Shown one piece after another: positions 31,058-39,578 of a stretch of DNA of 64,000 nt. Numbering within the stretch: position 1 is the stretch's first letter; each line of letters begins with the position of its first letter. Origin of the DNA: an uncultured Croceicoccus sp. (GTDB lineage: Bacteria > Pseudomonadota > Alphaproteobacteria > Sphingomonadales > Sphingomonadaceae); NCBI RefSeq assembly GCF_947496385.1, contig NZ_CANMCP010000001.1, positions 434,001-498,000 on the forward strand, read 5' to 3'. The translations under genes and the position numbers were made by a program. The notes under the pieces were generated by a model that did no database searches, was not told the origin of the DNA, and saw nothing but the letters and a program-made list of their open reading frames with translations.

Positions 31058-31777
31058 ATGAAATCCCCCGCCGTCCGGCCCGAGGGGCGGCGCAAGACCG
31101 ACCTTCCCGTGCGCGCGGCGAGCGCCATCATCATGCTGGCCATCGCCGCCTTTGCATTGTGGCAGGGGGGCTGGGTGCTCGACCTGCTGATCATTGCGGT
31201 CGCGGGCGTGACGCTCTGGGAATGGCAAAGGCTCGTCCGGCGGTGGCAATTGCGGTTTTCCGCCGCGCTGCTGTGGCTGGTGGCGGGCGCGTTCTATATC
31301 GGGACCGCGGCGTGGCTCGCGGTGGCGATGGATGCGTGGCTGTTCGTATTCGCGCTGGGCGTGACGGTGATGACCGACACGGGCGCCTATTTCACCGGGC
31401 GCGCGATCGGCGGGCCGAAGATCGCCCCGCGGATCAGCCCGTCGAAAACCTGGGCCGGGCTGGTCGGCGGCATGATCGGGGCGGCGGCATGGTGCTGTTT
31501 CGGGCTGGCCTTCATCGGTTCGCTGGCGGCCTCGCTCACGAGCGGGAACGCGACGCACGGGCTCGGCGCGACCGATTTCGCGCTGGCCGCGCTGATCGGG
31601 GCGGTGCTGGCCGTGTCGGCGCAGGCCGGCGACTTCTTCGAAAGCTGGATGAAACGGCGGGCCAAGGTGAAGGACAGCTCCACACTGATCCCCGGCCATG
31701 GCGGGCTGTTCGACCGGACCGACGGCATGTTGCCGGTGCTGCTGCTCATCGGCCTTCTGCACGAAATCGTGTTATAG
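31058..31777 (+). CDS. cdsA: Phosphatidate cytidylyltransferase
   Basis: CdsA makes CDP-diacylglycerol, the substrate of pssA. The 239-residue integral membrane protein has about seven hydrophobic segments and the C-terminal signature S-W-M-K-R-x-x-x-x-K-D-S-S-x-L-I-P-G-H-G-G-L-F-D-R-x-D (positions 31651-31728 region), which matches the family pattern exactly. The ATG at 31058 is one base after the uppS stop; a TTG at 31043 would add five residues and cannot be excluded. It is shorter at the N-terminus than the 285-residue E. coli enzyme, as in other Alphaproteobacteria. Confidence 0.94.
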   Translation: MKSPAVRPEGRRKTDLPVRAASAIIMLAIAAFALWQGGWVLDLLIIAVAGVTLWEWQRLVRRWQLRFSAALLWLVAGAFYIGTAAWLAVAMDAWLFVFALGVTVMTDTGAYFTGRAIGGPKIAPRISPSKTWAGLVGGMIGAAAWCCFGLAFIGSLAASLTSGNATHGLGATDFALAALIGAVLAVSAQAGDFFESWMKRRAKVKDSSTLIPGHGGLFDRTDGMLPVLLLIGLLHEIVL

Positions 31778-31807
31778 ACGCCTGTGGGAAAGCCTTTGGG
31801 GGACGAT

Positions 31808-32962
31808 ATGCGCAGCATCGCGATATTGGGCGCGACCGGTTCGGTCGGCGCCTCGACGCTGGATCTCGTGCGGCGCAACCGCGATGCGTGGCGTGTGACC
31901 GTGCTGACTGCCAACGCAAGCGTGGAGGCGCTGGCCACGCTCGCCCGCGAATTCGTGCCCGATGTCGCGGTCGTCGCGGACGAGGCCTGCCTCCCCGAAT
32001 TGCGCGGCGCCCTTGCGGGTAGCGGGGTCGAATGCGCGGCGGGCGCCGAGGCGTTGAACGACGCGGCGGGGCGGGGCGCCGACCTCACCGTTGCGGCCAT
32101 CGTGGGATGTGCCGGGCTTGCGCCGGTCATGGCCGCGATCGAGCGGGGCGGCACGATCGCGCTTGCCAACAAGGAAGCGCTGGTGTCCGCGGGCGAGGTG
32201 ATGACCGCCGCCGTCACACGGCACGGCGCGACACTCTTGCCCGTGGACTCCGAACATAACGCGATATTTCAGTGCCTTCAGGGCAATCGCCTGTCGGACG
32301 TCCGCTCCATCACCTTGACCGCGAGCGGCGGGCCGTTTCGCGACAGCACCCGTGAAGAAATCGAGGCCGCGACCCCGGCGCAGGCGGTCGCGCACCCGAA
32401 CTGGGACATGGGCGCCAAGATCAGCGTCGATTCCGCCACCATGATGAACAAGGGGCTGGAGCTGATCGAGGCGTTTCACCTGTTTCCCGTGGGTCTCGAT
32501 AGATTGCGGATCATCGTGCACCCGCAATCTGTGGTGCATTCGATGGTGGAATATCGCGACGGTTCCACGCTGGCGCAGCTGGGCCCGTCCGACATGCGCG
32601 TGCCGATTGCCAGCGCGCTGGCATGGCCGCGGCGGATGGACACGCCGATGGGTTCGCTGGACCTCGCCGCGATCGGCCGGCTCGAATTTCGTGCCCCGGA
32701 TGAAGATCTGTTCCCCGCCACCCGGCTTGCGCGGGAGGCGTGCGCGAACGGCGGTGCGGCGCCGGCAATCCTGAATGCGGCCAATGAAATTGCCGTGGTG
32801 GCCTTCCTTTCCGGTCAGATCGGGTTCACGCGCATCGCGGCAATGGTGGCCGATATGTTGAACGATGGCCCCATGCCTGATGCGCCCGGAACGCTGGACG
32901 ATGTCCTGGCGATTGATGCGGATGCGCGCCGCCGGGCCGGCGAATTGTTACAGACCGCGTGA
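31808..32962 (+). CDS. dxr: 1-deoxy-D-xylulose 5-phosphate reductoisomerase
   Basis: Dxr catalyses the committed step of the MEP isoprenoid pathway. The 384-residue protein has the NADPH loop L-G-A-T-G-S-V-G (residues 7-14), A-L-A-N-K-E-A-L-V (about 118), the metal/substrate residues in P-V-D-S-E-H-N-A-I-F and the A-S-G-G-P-F-R flexible loop. ATG 31808 is preceded by GGGGGA; a GTG at 31784 would add eight residues. It sits between cdsA and rseP, the standard alphaproteobacterial order, and supplies precursors for the undecaprenyl chain made by UppS. Confidence 0.97.
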   Translation: MRSIAILGATGSVGASTLDLVRRNRDAWRVTVLTANASVEALATLAREFVPDVAVVADEACLPELRGALAGSGVECAAGAEALNDAAGRGADLTVAAIVGCAGLAPVMAAIERGGTIALANKEALVSAGEVMTAAVTRHGATLLPVDSEHNAIFQCLQGNRLSDVRSITLTASGGPFRDSTREEIEAATPAQAVAHPNWDMGAKISVDSATMMNKGLELIEAFHLFPVGLDRLRIIVHPQSVVHSMVEYRDGSTLAQLGPSDMRVPIASALAWPRRMDTPMGSLDLAAIGRLEFRAPDEDLFPATRLAREACANGGAAPAILNAANEIAVVAFLSGQIGFTRIAAMVADMLNDGPMPDAPGTLDDVLAIDADARRRAGELLQTA

Positions 32963-34077
32963 TGTTCGATAACGCGAATATCTTTACCGCGATCCTGGGT
33001 TTCGTCCTCGTGCTCGGCCCGCTGGTCGTGTTGCACGAGCTGGGGCATTACCTCGTCGGGCGTTGGTTCGGGGTCAAGGCGGAGGCATTTTCCGTCGGCT
33101 TCGGCAAGGAGCTGGCCGGGTTCACCGATTCGCGGGGGACGCGCTGGAAATTGTCGGCGTTGCCGCTGGGCGGATATGTGCAGTTCGCCGGCGACATGAA
33201 CCCGGCTAGCCAGCCGGGGCAGGACTGGCTCGACCTCCCGGCGGAGGAGCGCGAACGCACGTTTCAGGCCAGATCGCTGGGTCAGCGCGCATGGATCGTG
33301 GCGGCCGGACCGCTCACCAATCTGCTGATCGCGGTGCTGATCCTCGGCGGGTTCAGCCTCGCTTATGGCAGGATGGTGGCCGAGCCCGTCGTCGATGGTT
33401 TCGTCGAGGGATCGCCCGCCGCGGCCGCCGGGCTGGAGCTTGGCGACCGGATCGTGGCCATCGAAGGCCGGCGGATCGACGGGTTCGAGGAGGTGCGCGA
33501 CAGCGTCATCCCCTATCCGGGCGAGGATATCACGCTCACCGTGGAGCGCGATGGCCGCGAATTCACGACCGACATGACCATCGGCCTCCATGTGGAGGAG
33601 GACCGGTTCGGCAATACGTTCCGCATGGGGCAGATCGGCGTCTTTTCGAACACGGGCGAATTGCGCGATGTGGGACCGGCCGAGGCGATCGGCATCGGCG
33701 TCACCGAAACGGGCAAGCTGCTCAAGCTTTCGGTGGTCGGCATATGGCAGATCATCTCGGGTCGCCGCCCCATCGAAGAGCTTGGCGGGCCGATCAAGAT
33801 CGCCAAGTTTTCGGGAGAACAGCTAGTCTCCGGGTGGCAGAGCTTCGTCTATTTCATTGCCATGATTTCAATTAACTTGGCATTCATTAACCTCCTGCCA
33901 ATTCCCGTGCTCGACGGCGGGCATCTCGCTTTCTACGCCGCGGAGGCAGTGCGCCGCCGACCGGTCTCGCAAGCGACCCAGGAACTGGCCTTCCGGACCG
34001 GGCTGGCGTTCGTCCTGGCCTTGATGGTCGTCGTGACCTTCATCGATCTGGCCTCGCTGGATCTGTTCGGGAGTTGA
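32962..34077 (+). CDS. rseP: RIP metalloprotease RseP (site-2 protease)
   Basis: RseP cleaves anti-sigma factors and remnant signal peptides within the membrane. The 371-residue protein has the zinc motif H-E-L-G-H (25-29) in the first membrane segment, one PDZ domain around residues 140-205 with S-P-A-A-A-A-G-L-E-L-G-D, and the third zinc ligand in P-V-L-D-G-G-H (LDG 317-319). E. coli RseP has two PDZ domains, so this is the shorter one-PDZ form usual in Alphaproteobacteria. The start overlaps the dxr stop (TGATG). A patch of A/T-rich codons lies at 33861-33905. Confidence 0.95.
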   Translation: MFDNANIFTAILGFVLVLGPLVVLHELGHYLVGRWFGVKAEAFSVGFGKELAGFTDSRGTRWKLSALPLGGYVQFAGDMNPASQPGQDWLDLPAEERERTFQARSLGQRAWIVAAGPLTNLLIAVLILGGFSLAYGRMVAEPVVDGFVEGSPAAAAGLELGDRIVAIEGRRIDGFEEVRDSVIPYPGEDITLTVERDGREFTTDMTIGLHVEEDRFGNTFRMGQIGVFSNTGELRDVGPAEAIGIGVTETGKLLKLSVVGIWQIISGRRPIEELGGPIKIAKFSGEQLVSGWQSFVYFIAMISINLAFINLLPIPVLDGGHLAFYAAEAVRRRPVSQATQELAFRTGLAFVLALMVVVTFIDLASLDLFGS

Positions 34078-34210
34078 GGCGGGAGGACGGTTGGCACGCA
34101 GGTTTCGGTGCGGTTCGCCGCTCGCTCCGCTTGATTGACGCAGGCGCATCGGGCAAGGGCGACGATTAATTCTGAGACAGAAACGGCAATTCGCAGGCTG
34201 AAACGGAACG

Positions 34211-34234
34211 GATCGGCCGCGCAAGGGGCCGATC
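34211..34234 (+). other. Perfect hairpin in the bamA upstream region
   Basis: GATCGGCC (34211-34218) pairs with GGCCGATC (34227-34234) around an eight-base loop. No T-run follows, so it is not a simple terminator; it lies 77 bases before the bamA start and may be part of its leader. Confidence 0.4.
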
Positions 34235-34310
34235 GAAGGGGCATCATCGCGGTTGCAGCGGCACAGATCGCCGCCAGGCGCGGGTTACGAATAGAGCGAC
34301 GGGATAGATA

Positions 34311-36986
34311 GTGACAGCAAGCCTTAATTCGGGACGAAAGCCCCTTTCCACCTTCGCGCCGCGCATGGCCTCGATGGCGGTCGCGCTGATGGCGGGAACG
34401 GCCTTGTCCGCCGTGCCGGCCGCGGCGCAGGACGTCCCCGCCGATCCCGCCGCCGCGCCGCAGCAGGCGCCCGCCACTGCGCCCGCCCCGCAAGGGCAGA
34501 TCATCCAGACGATCAGCGTTTCGGGCGCACAGCGGCTCGAGCCGCAGACGATCCTGTCCTATATCTCCATGCGGCCGGGCGAACCCTATACCACGGCCAA
34601 GGCCGATGCCGCGCTGCGCGACCTCTATGCCACCGAATTGTTCAGCGACGTGCGCATCGGGCAGGACAGCGGCAATGTCGTGATCGAGGTGCAGGAAAAC
34701 CCGGTCATCAATCGCATCGTGCTCGAAGGCAACAAGCGGCTCAAGAACGACAAGATCCTTCCCGAAATCCGGCTGGCGCCGCGGCAGATCTACACCCGTT
34801 CGAAGGTGCGCGCCGATGTCGCCCGCATCATCGAGCTGTACAAGCGGCAGGGCCGCTTTGCCGCCACGGTCGAGCCGCAGGCGGTGATGCTCGACCAGAA
34901 CCGCGTGGATATCGTCTTTGAAATCACCGAAGGCCCGAAATCGAAGGTTCGCCAGATCAACATCATCGGGAACGAACAGTTTTCCGACGGCGAGCTGCGC
35001 GGCGAGATGCTGACGAAGCAGACCGGCTTCCTGACCTTCCTGACCGGCAATACCAGCTACGATCCCGACAAGCTCGCCTTTGATCAGCAGAACCTGCGCC
35101 GGTTCTATCTCACGCAGGGCTATGCCGATTTCCGCGTGGTGTCGGCCGTCGCCGAGCTGACCCCCGATCGCAAGGATTTCATCATCACCTACGTGGTGGA
35201 GGAAGGCGAGCGGTACAAGTTCGGCGATGTCGAGGTGGAAAGCGAGATCCGCGATTTCGACGATGCCGCGCTGACCGCGACGTTGCCGATGAAGACCGGC
35301 GACTGGTACAATGCCGAGCAGGTCGAGAACACGATTGAAAGCCTGGCCGAAACGATCGGCGCGTTCGGCTATGCGTTCGGCGAGGTGCAGCCGCGTTATA
35401 ATCCGAACCGCGAAGACCTGACGATGGACGTCACGTTCCAGATCGCGGAGGCGCCGCGCGTCTATGTCGAGCGGATCGACATCAACGGCAATACGTTGAC
35501 GCAGGACAAGGTGATCCGCCGCGAATTCCGGCTGGCCGAGGGGGACGCGTTCAACTCGCTCCAGGTGCGCCGGTCCACCGCGCGCATCAATTCGCTGGGC
35601 TATTTCCAGGAGAATTTCGAGGTTGAGCAGGGGCCGGGCAGCGCACCTGACCGGGTCGTCCTGACCGCCAATGTCGAGGAACGGCCGACCGGCGAGCTTC
35701 AGCTTTCGGCCGGTTTTTCGAGCCTCGAACGCTTCATCCTGCAGGGTTCGATCCGGCAGAACAATTTCCGCGGCCGCGGGCAGTCCGTTGGCCTTTCGCT
35801 GAACTATTCGCGCTTTTCCAAATCGGCGCAGGTCAGCTTTACCGAACCGTACGTGTTCGATTCCAACATTTCGTTCGGCGCCGACATCTACCGCCGCGAT
35901 TTCAACAGCTTCAACCGCTTCAACAACAGCCGCAACACCACCTACGAAAACAGCTCGACCGGGTTTTCGGTGCGCGCCGGCACCGCGCTCAGCGAGTATA
36001 TGCAGTTCATCGGCCGCTACACGCTTCAGGTCGAGGACGTGACGCTGGGACAGCAATATTTCGCCGACCTCGACGGCGACGGCGTGCGGACCTGCGAACC
36101 GCTGATCGCGGGGCGCTATCTGTGCGACGCTCTTGGCAAGCGGACGAGCTCGATCCTGGGCGCGTCGCTGGTCTATGACACGCTCAACAACCGGCTGCGT
36201 CCCTCTGCCGGGCACCGTGTCGTGCTCAACGGCGATTTTGCCGGGCTGGGCGGTTCGGTGAAATATCTGCGGGGTAAGCTGAACGCGTCGAAATTCTGGG
36301 GCGTGGGTTCGGGCTTCATCTTCTCGCTGCAGGGCGAGGGCGGCTATATTCACGCGTTGAGCGACCGGGCGGGTGCGAATATCGACGATGTCCGCCTGAC
36401 CGACCGGTTCTTCCTCGGCAATCCGCAGATGCGCGGCTTCGACATTCGCGGCGTCGGTCCGCGCGTCATTCGCAAGCCCTTGCTCGACACCAATGGCGAC
36501 GGCATTTTCGAAACGGTGAGCGACGATCGCGACACCTGGACCGATGACGCGCTGGGCGGCCGGGCCTATTATCTCGGCCGGGCAGAGTTGGAAATTCCGC
36601 TCGGCTCCGGTGCGCGCGAATTGGGTCTGCGGCCGTCGATCTTCGTCGATGCCGGTGCGGTGTTCGGCCTGACCGACCCGGTGACGCAGACCTTCGATCA
36701 GCCGCTCTATGCGCAGCGGGTCGATGCCAATGGCGATCCGCTCGACGAGATCATCTACACCAATGACCCGCTGGCGCCCGATGGTGAAACGCAGAATCAG
36801 CGGATCATCAGCCCGTTTACCGAACAATTCCTGGGGGACAGCCCGAAACCGCGCGTTGCGGTGGGCATCGGCGTCAACTGGAATTCTCCCTTCGGACCGC
36901 TTCGCATCGACCTGTCGAAGGCTCTCTTGAAAGAAGAGGGCGACGATCCGAGGACATTTTCCTTCAACGTAGGAACGCAATTCTGA
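34311..36986 (+). CDS. bamA: Outer membrane protein assembly factor BamA
   Basis: BamA folds and inserts beta-barrel proteins. The 891-residue product begins with GTG and has a signal peptide ending near A-A-A-Q (40), a Pro/Ala linker, five POTRA domains (about 63-460) and a C-terminal 16-strand barrel ending in F-S-F-N-V-G-T-Q-F, a terminal phenylalanine beta-signal. The loop 6 motif appears as M-R-G-F (707-710). Extracellular loops carry acidic motifs D-L-D-G-D-G (586-591) and D-T-N-G-D-G (726-731), and a cysteine pair (C595, C605). It overlaps the skp-like gene by one base. Confidence 0.96.
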   Translation: MTASLNSGRKPLSTFAPRMASMAVALMAGTALSAVPAAAQDVPADPAAAPQQAPATAPAPQGQIIQTISVSGAQRLEPQTILSYISMRPGEPYTTAKADAALRDLYATELFSDVRIGQDSGNVVIEVQENPVINRIVLEGNKRLKNDKILPEIRLAPRQIYTRSKVRADVARIIELYKRQGRFAATVEPQAVMLDQNRVDIVFEITEGPKSKVRQINIIGNEQFSDGELRGEMLTKQTGFLTFLTGNTSYDPDKLAFDQQNLRRFYLTQGYADFRVVSAVAELTPDRKDFIITYVVEEGERYKFGDVEVESEIRDFDDAALTATLPMKTGDWYNAEQVENTIESLAETIGAFGYAFGEVQPRYNPNREDLTMDVTFQIAEAPRVYVERIDINGNTLTQDKVIRREFRLAEGDAFNSLQVRRSTARINSLGYFQENFEVEQGPGSAPDRVVLTANVEERPTGELQLSAGFSSLERFILQGSIRQNNFRGRGQSVGLSLNYSRFSKSAQVSFTEPYVFDSNISFGADIYRRDFNSFNRFNNSRNTTYENSSTGFSVRAGTALSEYMQFIGRYTLQVEDVTLGQQYFADLDGDGVRTCEPLIAGRYLCDALGKRTSSILGASLVYDTLNNRLRPSAGHRVVLNGDFAGLGGSVKYLRGKLNASKFWGVGSGFIFSLQGEGGYIHALSDRAGANIDDVRLTDRFFLGNPQMRGFDIRGVGPRVIRKPLLDTNGDGIFETVSDDRDTWTDDALGGRAYYLGRAELEIPLGSGARELGLRPSIFVDAGAVFGLTDPVTQTFDQPLYAQRVDANGDPLDEIIYTNDPLAPDGETQNQRIISPFTEQFLGDSPKPRVAVGIGVNWNSPFGPLRIDLSKALLKEEGDDPRTFSFNVGTQF

Positions 36987-37663
36987 TGAAAAACACGACC
37001 AAGCTTCTCGCCGCCGCGCTGATGGCCGGCGCTCTGCCCACCGCGGCCCTGACCGCTGCGCCTGCCTCCGCGCAGGTCGTGCAGGGCATCGGCATCGCCA
37101 ATCCCGATGCGATCGTCGTCAACACCGCGGCCTTCCGCCTCGCGGAGCAGCAGCGCCAGACCACCTATGCCGCGCAGATGCAGCAGGCCGAACAGCGCCG
37201 CGCCCAGATCTCTCAGCAGCTTCAGCCGCTGTATCAACAGATCCAGACCGCGAGCCAGCAGGCCAACCCCAATCAGCAGCAATTGCAGAAGCAGGCCGCA
37301 CAGATCCAGCAGATCGAGCAGCAGGCGCAGGCCGAGTTGCAGCAGATCATGCAGCCTGTCGCCCTGTCGCGCGCCTATGTGCTCGAACAGCTTAGCGAGC
37401 AGTTCAACACCGCGCTCACCAATGTGAAGCAGCGCAAGCGGCTGACGCTCGTCCTGACGCCGGATTCGGTGCTCGACGCGGATCAGGCGTATAACATCAA
37501 CCAGGACGTCGTGACCGAAATGGATCGCCTGGTGCCCAGCGTGCAGATCGTGCCGCCGGCTGGCTGGCTCCCGCGGGCGCAGCGCGAGGCGCAGGCGCAG
37601 GCACAGGCCGCGCAGGCGCAGCAGCCGCAGCAGGGCAACGCCGCCGCGACCGGCGGTCGCTGA
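36986..37663 (+). CDS. skp: OmpH/Skp family periplasmic chaperone, glutamine-rich
   Basis: The 225-residue product has a signal peptide (cut near A-S-A-Q, 29), a short beta segment with G-I-A-N-P-D-A-I-V, then two long helices (about 50-155) that would form the Skp tentacle, and a C-terminal strand. Skp trimers hold unfolded outer-membrane proteins on the way to BamA. The helices are exceptionally glutamine-rich (Q-Q-M-Q-Q, Q-Q-L-Q-P, N-Q-Q-Q-L-Q-K-Q), where E. coli Skp uses Lys/Glu. The C-terminus also has an Ala-Gln tail. Position directly behind bamA (TGATG overlap) supports the assignment. Confidence 0.9.
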   Translation: MKNTTKLLAAALMAGALPTAALTAAPASAQVVQGIGIANPDAIVVNTAAFRLAEQQRQTTYAAQMQQAEQRRAQISQQLQPLYQQIQTASQQANPNQQQLQKQAAQIQQIEQQAQAELQQIMQPVALSRAYVLEQLSEQFNTALTNVKQRKRLTLVLTPDSVLDADQAYNINQDVVTEMDRLVPSVQIVPPAGWLPRAQREAQAQAQAAQAQQPQQGNAAATGGR

Positions 37664-37696
37664 GGCACGGGGACCAGTGAGGCAAGGGGACGGGGC

Positions 37697-38143
37697 ATGA
37701 GCGAGACGACCGGGTTCGACCACGCGCGCATTCTTGAACTGCTGCCGCATCGTTATCCGATGCTGCTGGTGGACCGGGTCGTTTCGCTCGACCCCGAAAG
37801 CGAGATCCACGCGGTGAAGGCGGTGTCCTTCAACGAGGATTTCTTTCAGGGGCATTTCCCCGGCCGGCCGATCATGCCCGGCGTGCTTCAGGTGGAGGCC
37901 CTCGCGCAGGCGGCGGGTATCCTCGCGGTGGAGGCGCTGGGCCTCGCGGGCACGGGCAAGCTCGTCTATTTCATGGCGATCGAGAATGCGAAATTCCGCG
38001 CGCCGGTGGAACCGGGCCATCTCCTCAACCTGCGCACCGGCTTCGTTCAGAAGCGCACGCGCGTGTGCAAGTTCTGGGGCAAGGCCGACATCGACGGCAA
38101 GGTCACGTGCGAGACCGAGTTTACCGCGATGATCGCCGATTGA
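37697..38143 (+). CDS. fabZ: 3-hydroxyacyl-ACP dehydratase FabZ
   Basis: FabZ dehydrates 3-hydroxyacyl-ACP in fatty acid elongation. The 148-residue hot-dog-fold protein has [11 protein letters not shown] and the catalytic region [20 protein letters not shown] with H53 and E67. It is the last gene of the block and is followed immediately by a strong terminator. In most Gram-negatives lpxD precedes it and lpxA follows; neither is present here. Confidence 0.97.
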   Translation: MSETTGFDHARILELLPHRYPMLLVDRVVSLDPESEIHAVKAVSFNEDFFQGHFPGRPIMPGVLQVEALAQAAGILAVEALGLAGTGKLVYFMAIENAKFRAPVEPGHLLNLRTGFVQKRTRVCKFWGKADIDGKVTCETEFTAMIAD

Positions 38144-38175
38144 AAAAAGCCCCGGTTTCGCGCCGGGGCTTTTTT
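38143..38175. terminator. Bidirectional rho-independent terminator after fabZ
   Basis: A 13-bp perfect stem, AAAAAAGCCCCGG (38143-38155) with CCGGGGCTTTTTT (38163-38175), serves both fabZ and the convergent MipA/OmpV-like gene. Confidence 0.92.
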
Positions 38176-38204
38176 ATTGCATCCTTCGTGGCGGCGCCGC
38201 TCGA

Positions 38205-39005
38205 TCAGAACAGCCCGCCGCGCCGCCGACGGAACGTGTAGTTGAGCGCAACGCCGCCGGTCCACTGGTCCTTGCTCCCGAACAGTTCGACCACGGGCGA
38301 ATCCGCCGCATCGCCGACGAGCCGCTGATACCCGGCAAAACCCATGACGCCCCAGGGACCGCTGAGCGCGAAGTCCACGCTCACCACGCCGCCCGCCGAT
38401 TGGAGCCCGCCATCGGCATCGTAGGCGGCATAGCCGCTCGCCGCCGATTCCTCGGGCGTGATGCCGAAATAGGCCTGGCTATGCGTGGAATCGCCATAGG
38501 TTACGCGCGGCCCCGCCGACACCACATAGCGGTCCGCATCGCGCACGATGTAATCGAGCCCCGCCTGCCCGGTCCAGCCATCGTGCCCGCCGATCCCGCG
38601 GCGAAGCTCGACAAAGCTGTAGAGATCTTCGCTGATGTAGACCTGCGCGGCGATGCCCGCCTCCACCGTGGTGCCGATGGTGCGCAGGCCGGGCGCGGTG
38701 TCCTTTTCCTTGCGGCTGTTGGTGATGGATCCCGTCGGGCCGAGATAGACGCCGCCGAACTCGATCAGCGGAAAGCCGAAGCTTTCGGTCGGCGCCTCGA
38801 ACGCGAAATCCTCATCCTCCGCGCGGCGGTCGATGTCGAAGAACGGGCCTAGCCGCGCGCCGTCCGCACCGGGATAGGCGGGCTGAAACTGCGGGCCGAT
38901 GCCGATCCGCACCTGCTCGAACTCGTCTGCGTCCTGCGCCTGTGCGGCGACCGGAACGATCGTGCCGGCCAGGATCAACGCGGGCCATATTCGGCAATTC
39001 ACCAT
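38205..39005 (-). CDS. MipA/OmpV family outer membrane protein
   Basis: The 266-residue product has a signal peptide (cut near A-Q-A-Q) followed by a chain of short amphipathic strands ending in F, with I-G-P-Q-F-Q-P-A-Y-P-G-A-D at the start of the mature part, as in MipA/OmpV proteins, and Y-T-F-R-R-R near the C-terminus. Members are outer membrane scaffolds or porin-like proteins. ATG 39005 has an AAGGA site; an in-frame ATG at 39023 would add six residues. It converges with fabZ and is divergent from rpmE. Confidence 0.8.
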   Translation of the reverse strand: MVNCRIWPALILAGTIVPVAAQAQDADEFEQVRIGIGPQFQPAYPGADGARLGPFFDIDRRAEDEDFAFEAPTESFGFPLIEFGGVYLGPTGSITNSRKEKDTAPGLRTIGTTVEAGIAAQVYISEDLYSFVELRRGIGGHDGWTGQAGLDYIVRDADRYVVSAGPRVTYGDSTHSQAYFGITPEESAASGYAAYDADGGLQSAGGVVSVDFALSGPWGVMGFAGYQRLVGDAADSPVVELFGSKDQWTGGVALNYTFRRRRGGLF

Positions 39006-39101
39006 GGTTTTCCTTCTTTTCATCGAACATCGGCCATACGGGCTTCGCGGCGCGCTGTCACGCGATGGCCCCTTTGCGGACCCCAAGTTTTCGTCGCCCG
39101 C

Positions 39102-39130
39102 TTGCCAAGCGTTGGCGGACTGGCTAAGGG
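39102..39130 (+). promoter_or_regulatory. Candidate rpmE promoter
   Basis: TTGCCA (39102-39107), a 17-base spacer and TAAGGG (39125-39130) within GGCTAAGGGCGCG, identical over 13 bases to the core of the rpsB promoter candidate. The start would leave a leader of about 65 bases. Confidence 0.45.
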
Positions 39131-39199
39131 CGCGGGCTTGAACGAACTATCAGCCCCGCGTGCCCGGTCGGAACCGGTCGCGAATACGGAGACGACGCG

Positions 39200-39424
39200 A
39201 TGAAGAACGACATCCACCCCGATTACCACATGATCACGGTCAAGATGACCGACGGCACCGAGTATCAGACCCGCTCCACCTGGGGCAATGAGGGTGATAC
39301 GCTGACGCTCGAAATCGACCCGACCTCGCACCCGGCATGGACCGGCGGTCAGCGTCTGGTGAGCGAAGGCGGCCGGGTCGCACGCTTCAACAAGCGTTTC
39401 GGCGGTCTCTCGCTCAAGAAATAA
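39200..39424 (+). CDS. rpmE: 50S ribosomal protein L31
   Basis: L31 bridges the two ribosomal subunits. The 74-residue protein starts [10 protein letters not shown] and has S-H-P-A-W-T-G and F-N-K-R-F-G-G-L, typical of L31. It contains no cysteine, so it is a zinc-independent (C-minus) form. A terminator follows at 39454-39482. It is a single-gene unit between an outer membrane protein gene and the fdhF-like gene. Confidence 0.97.
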   Translation: MKNDIHPDYHMITVKMTDGTEYQTRSTWGNEGDTLTLEIDPTSHPAWTGGQRLVSEGGRVARFNKRFGGLSLKK

Positions 39425-39453
39425 GCGACGCGGACATTGCTGTCCCACGCGCG

Positions 39454-39482
39454 AAAGGCGGTCCGCACGGGCCGCCTTTTTC
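39454..39482 (+). terminator. Rho-independent terminator after rpmE
   Basis: AAAGGCGG (39454-39461) pairs with CCGCCTTT (39472-39479), followed by TTC; the T-run continues from the stem to 39481. Confidence 0.85.
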
Positions 39483-39578
39483 GTTATGGGCGGCTGCGGA
39501 ATCTGTTACGCGTCGGGAACCGCGCGGGGGCGCCTTTCGTCTCTTGTGCGAACAGTTCCATCGAATGGAGAATGAGCG

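Noticed and set aside
33872-33891. CtrA-binding site (TTAA-N7-TTAA) inside rseP
   Set aside because: The two TTAA tracts are separated by eleven bases, not seven, and lie inside a coding region.
33933-36980. A 1015-residue open frame on the minus strand opposite bamA
   Set aside because: It mirrors the codon structure of bamA, has an Arg/His-rich composition with no domains, and lacks a ribosome binding site; it is a high-GC antisense shadow.
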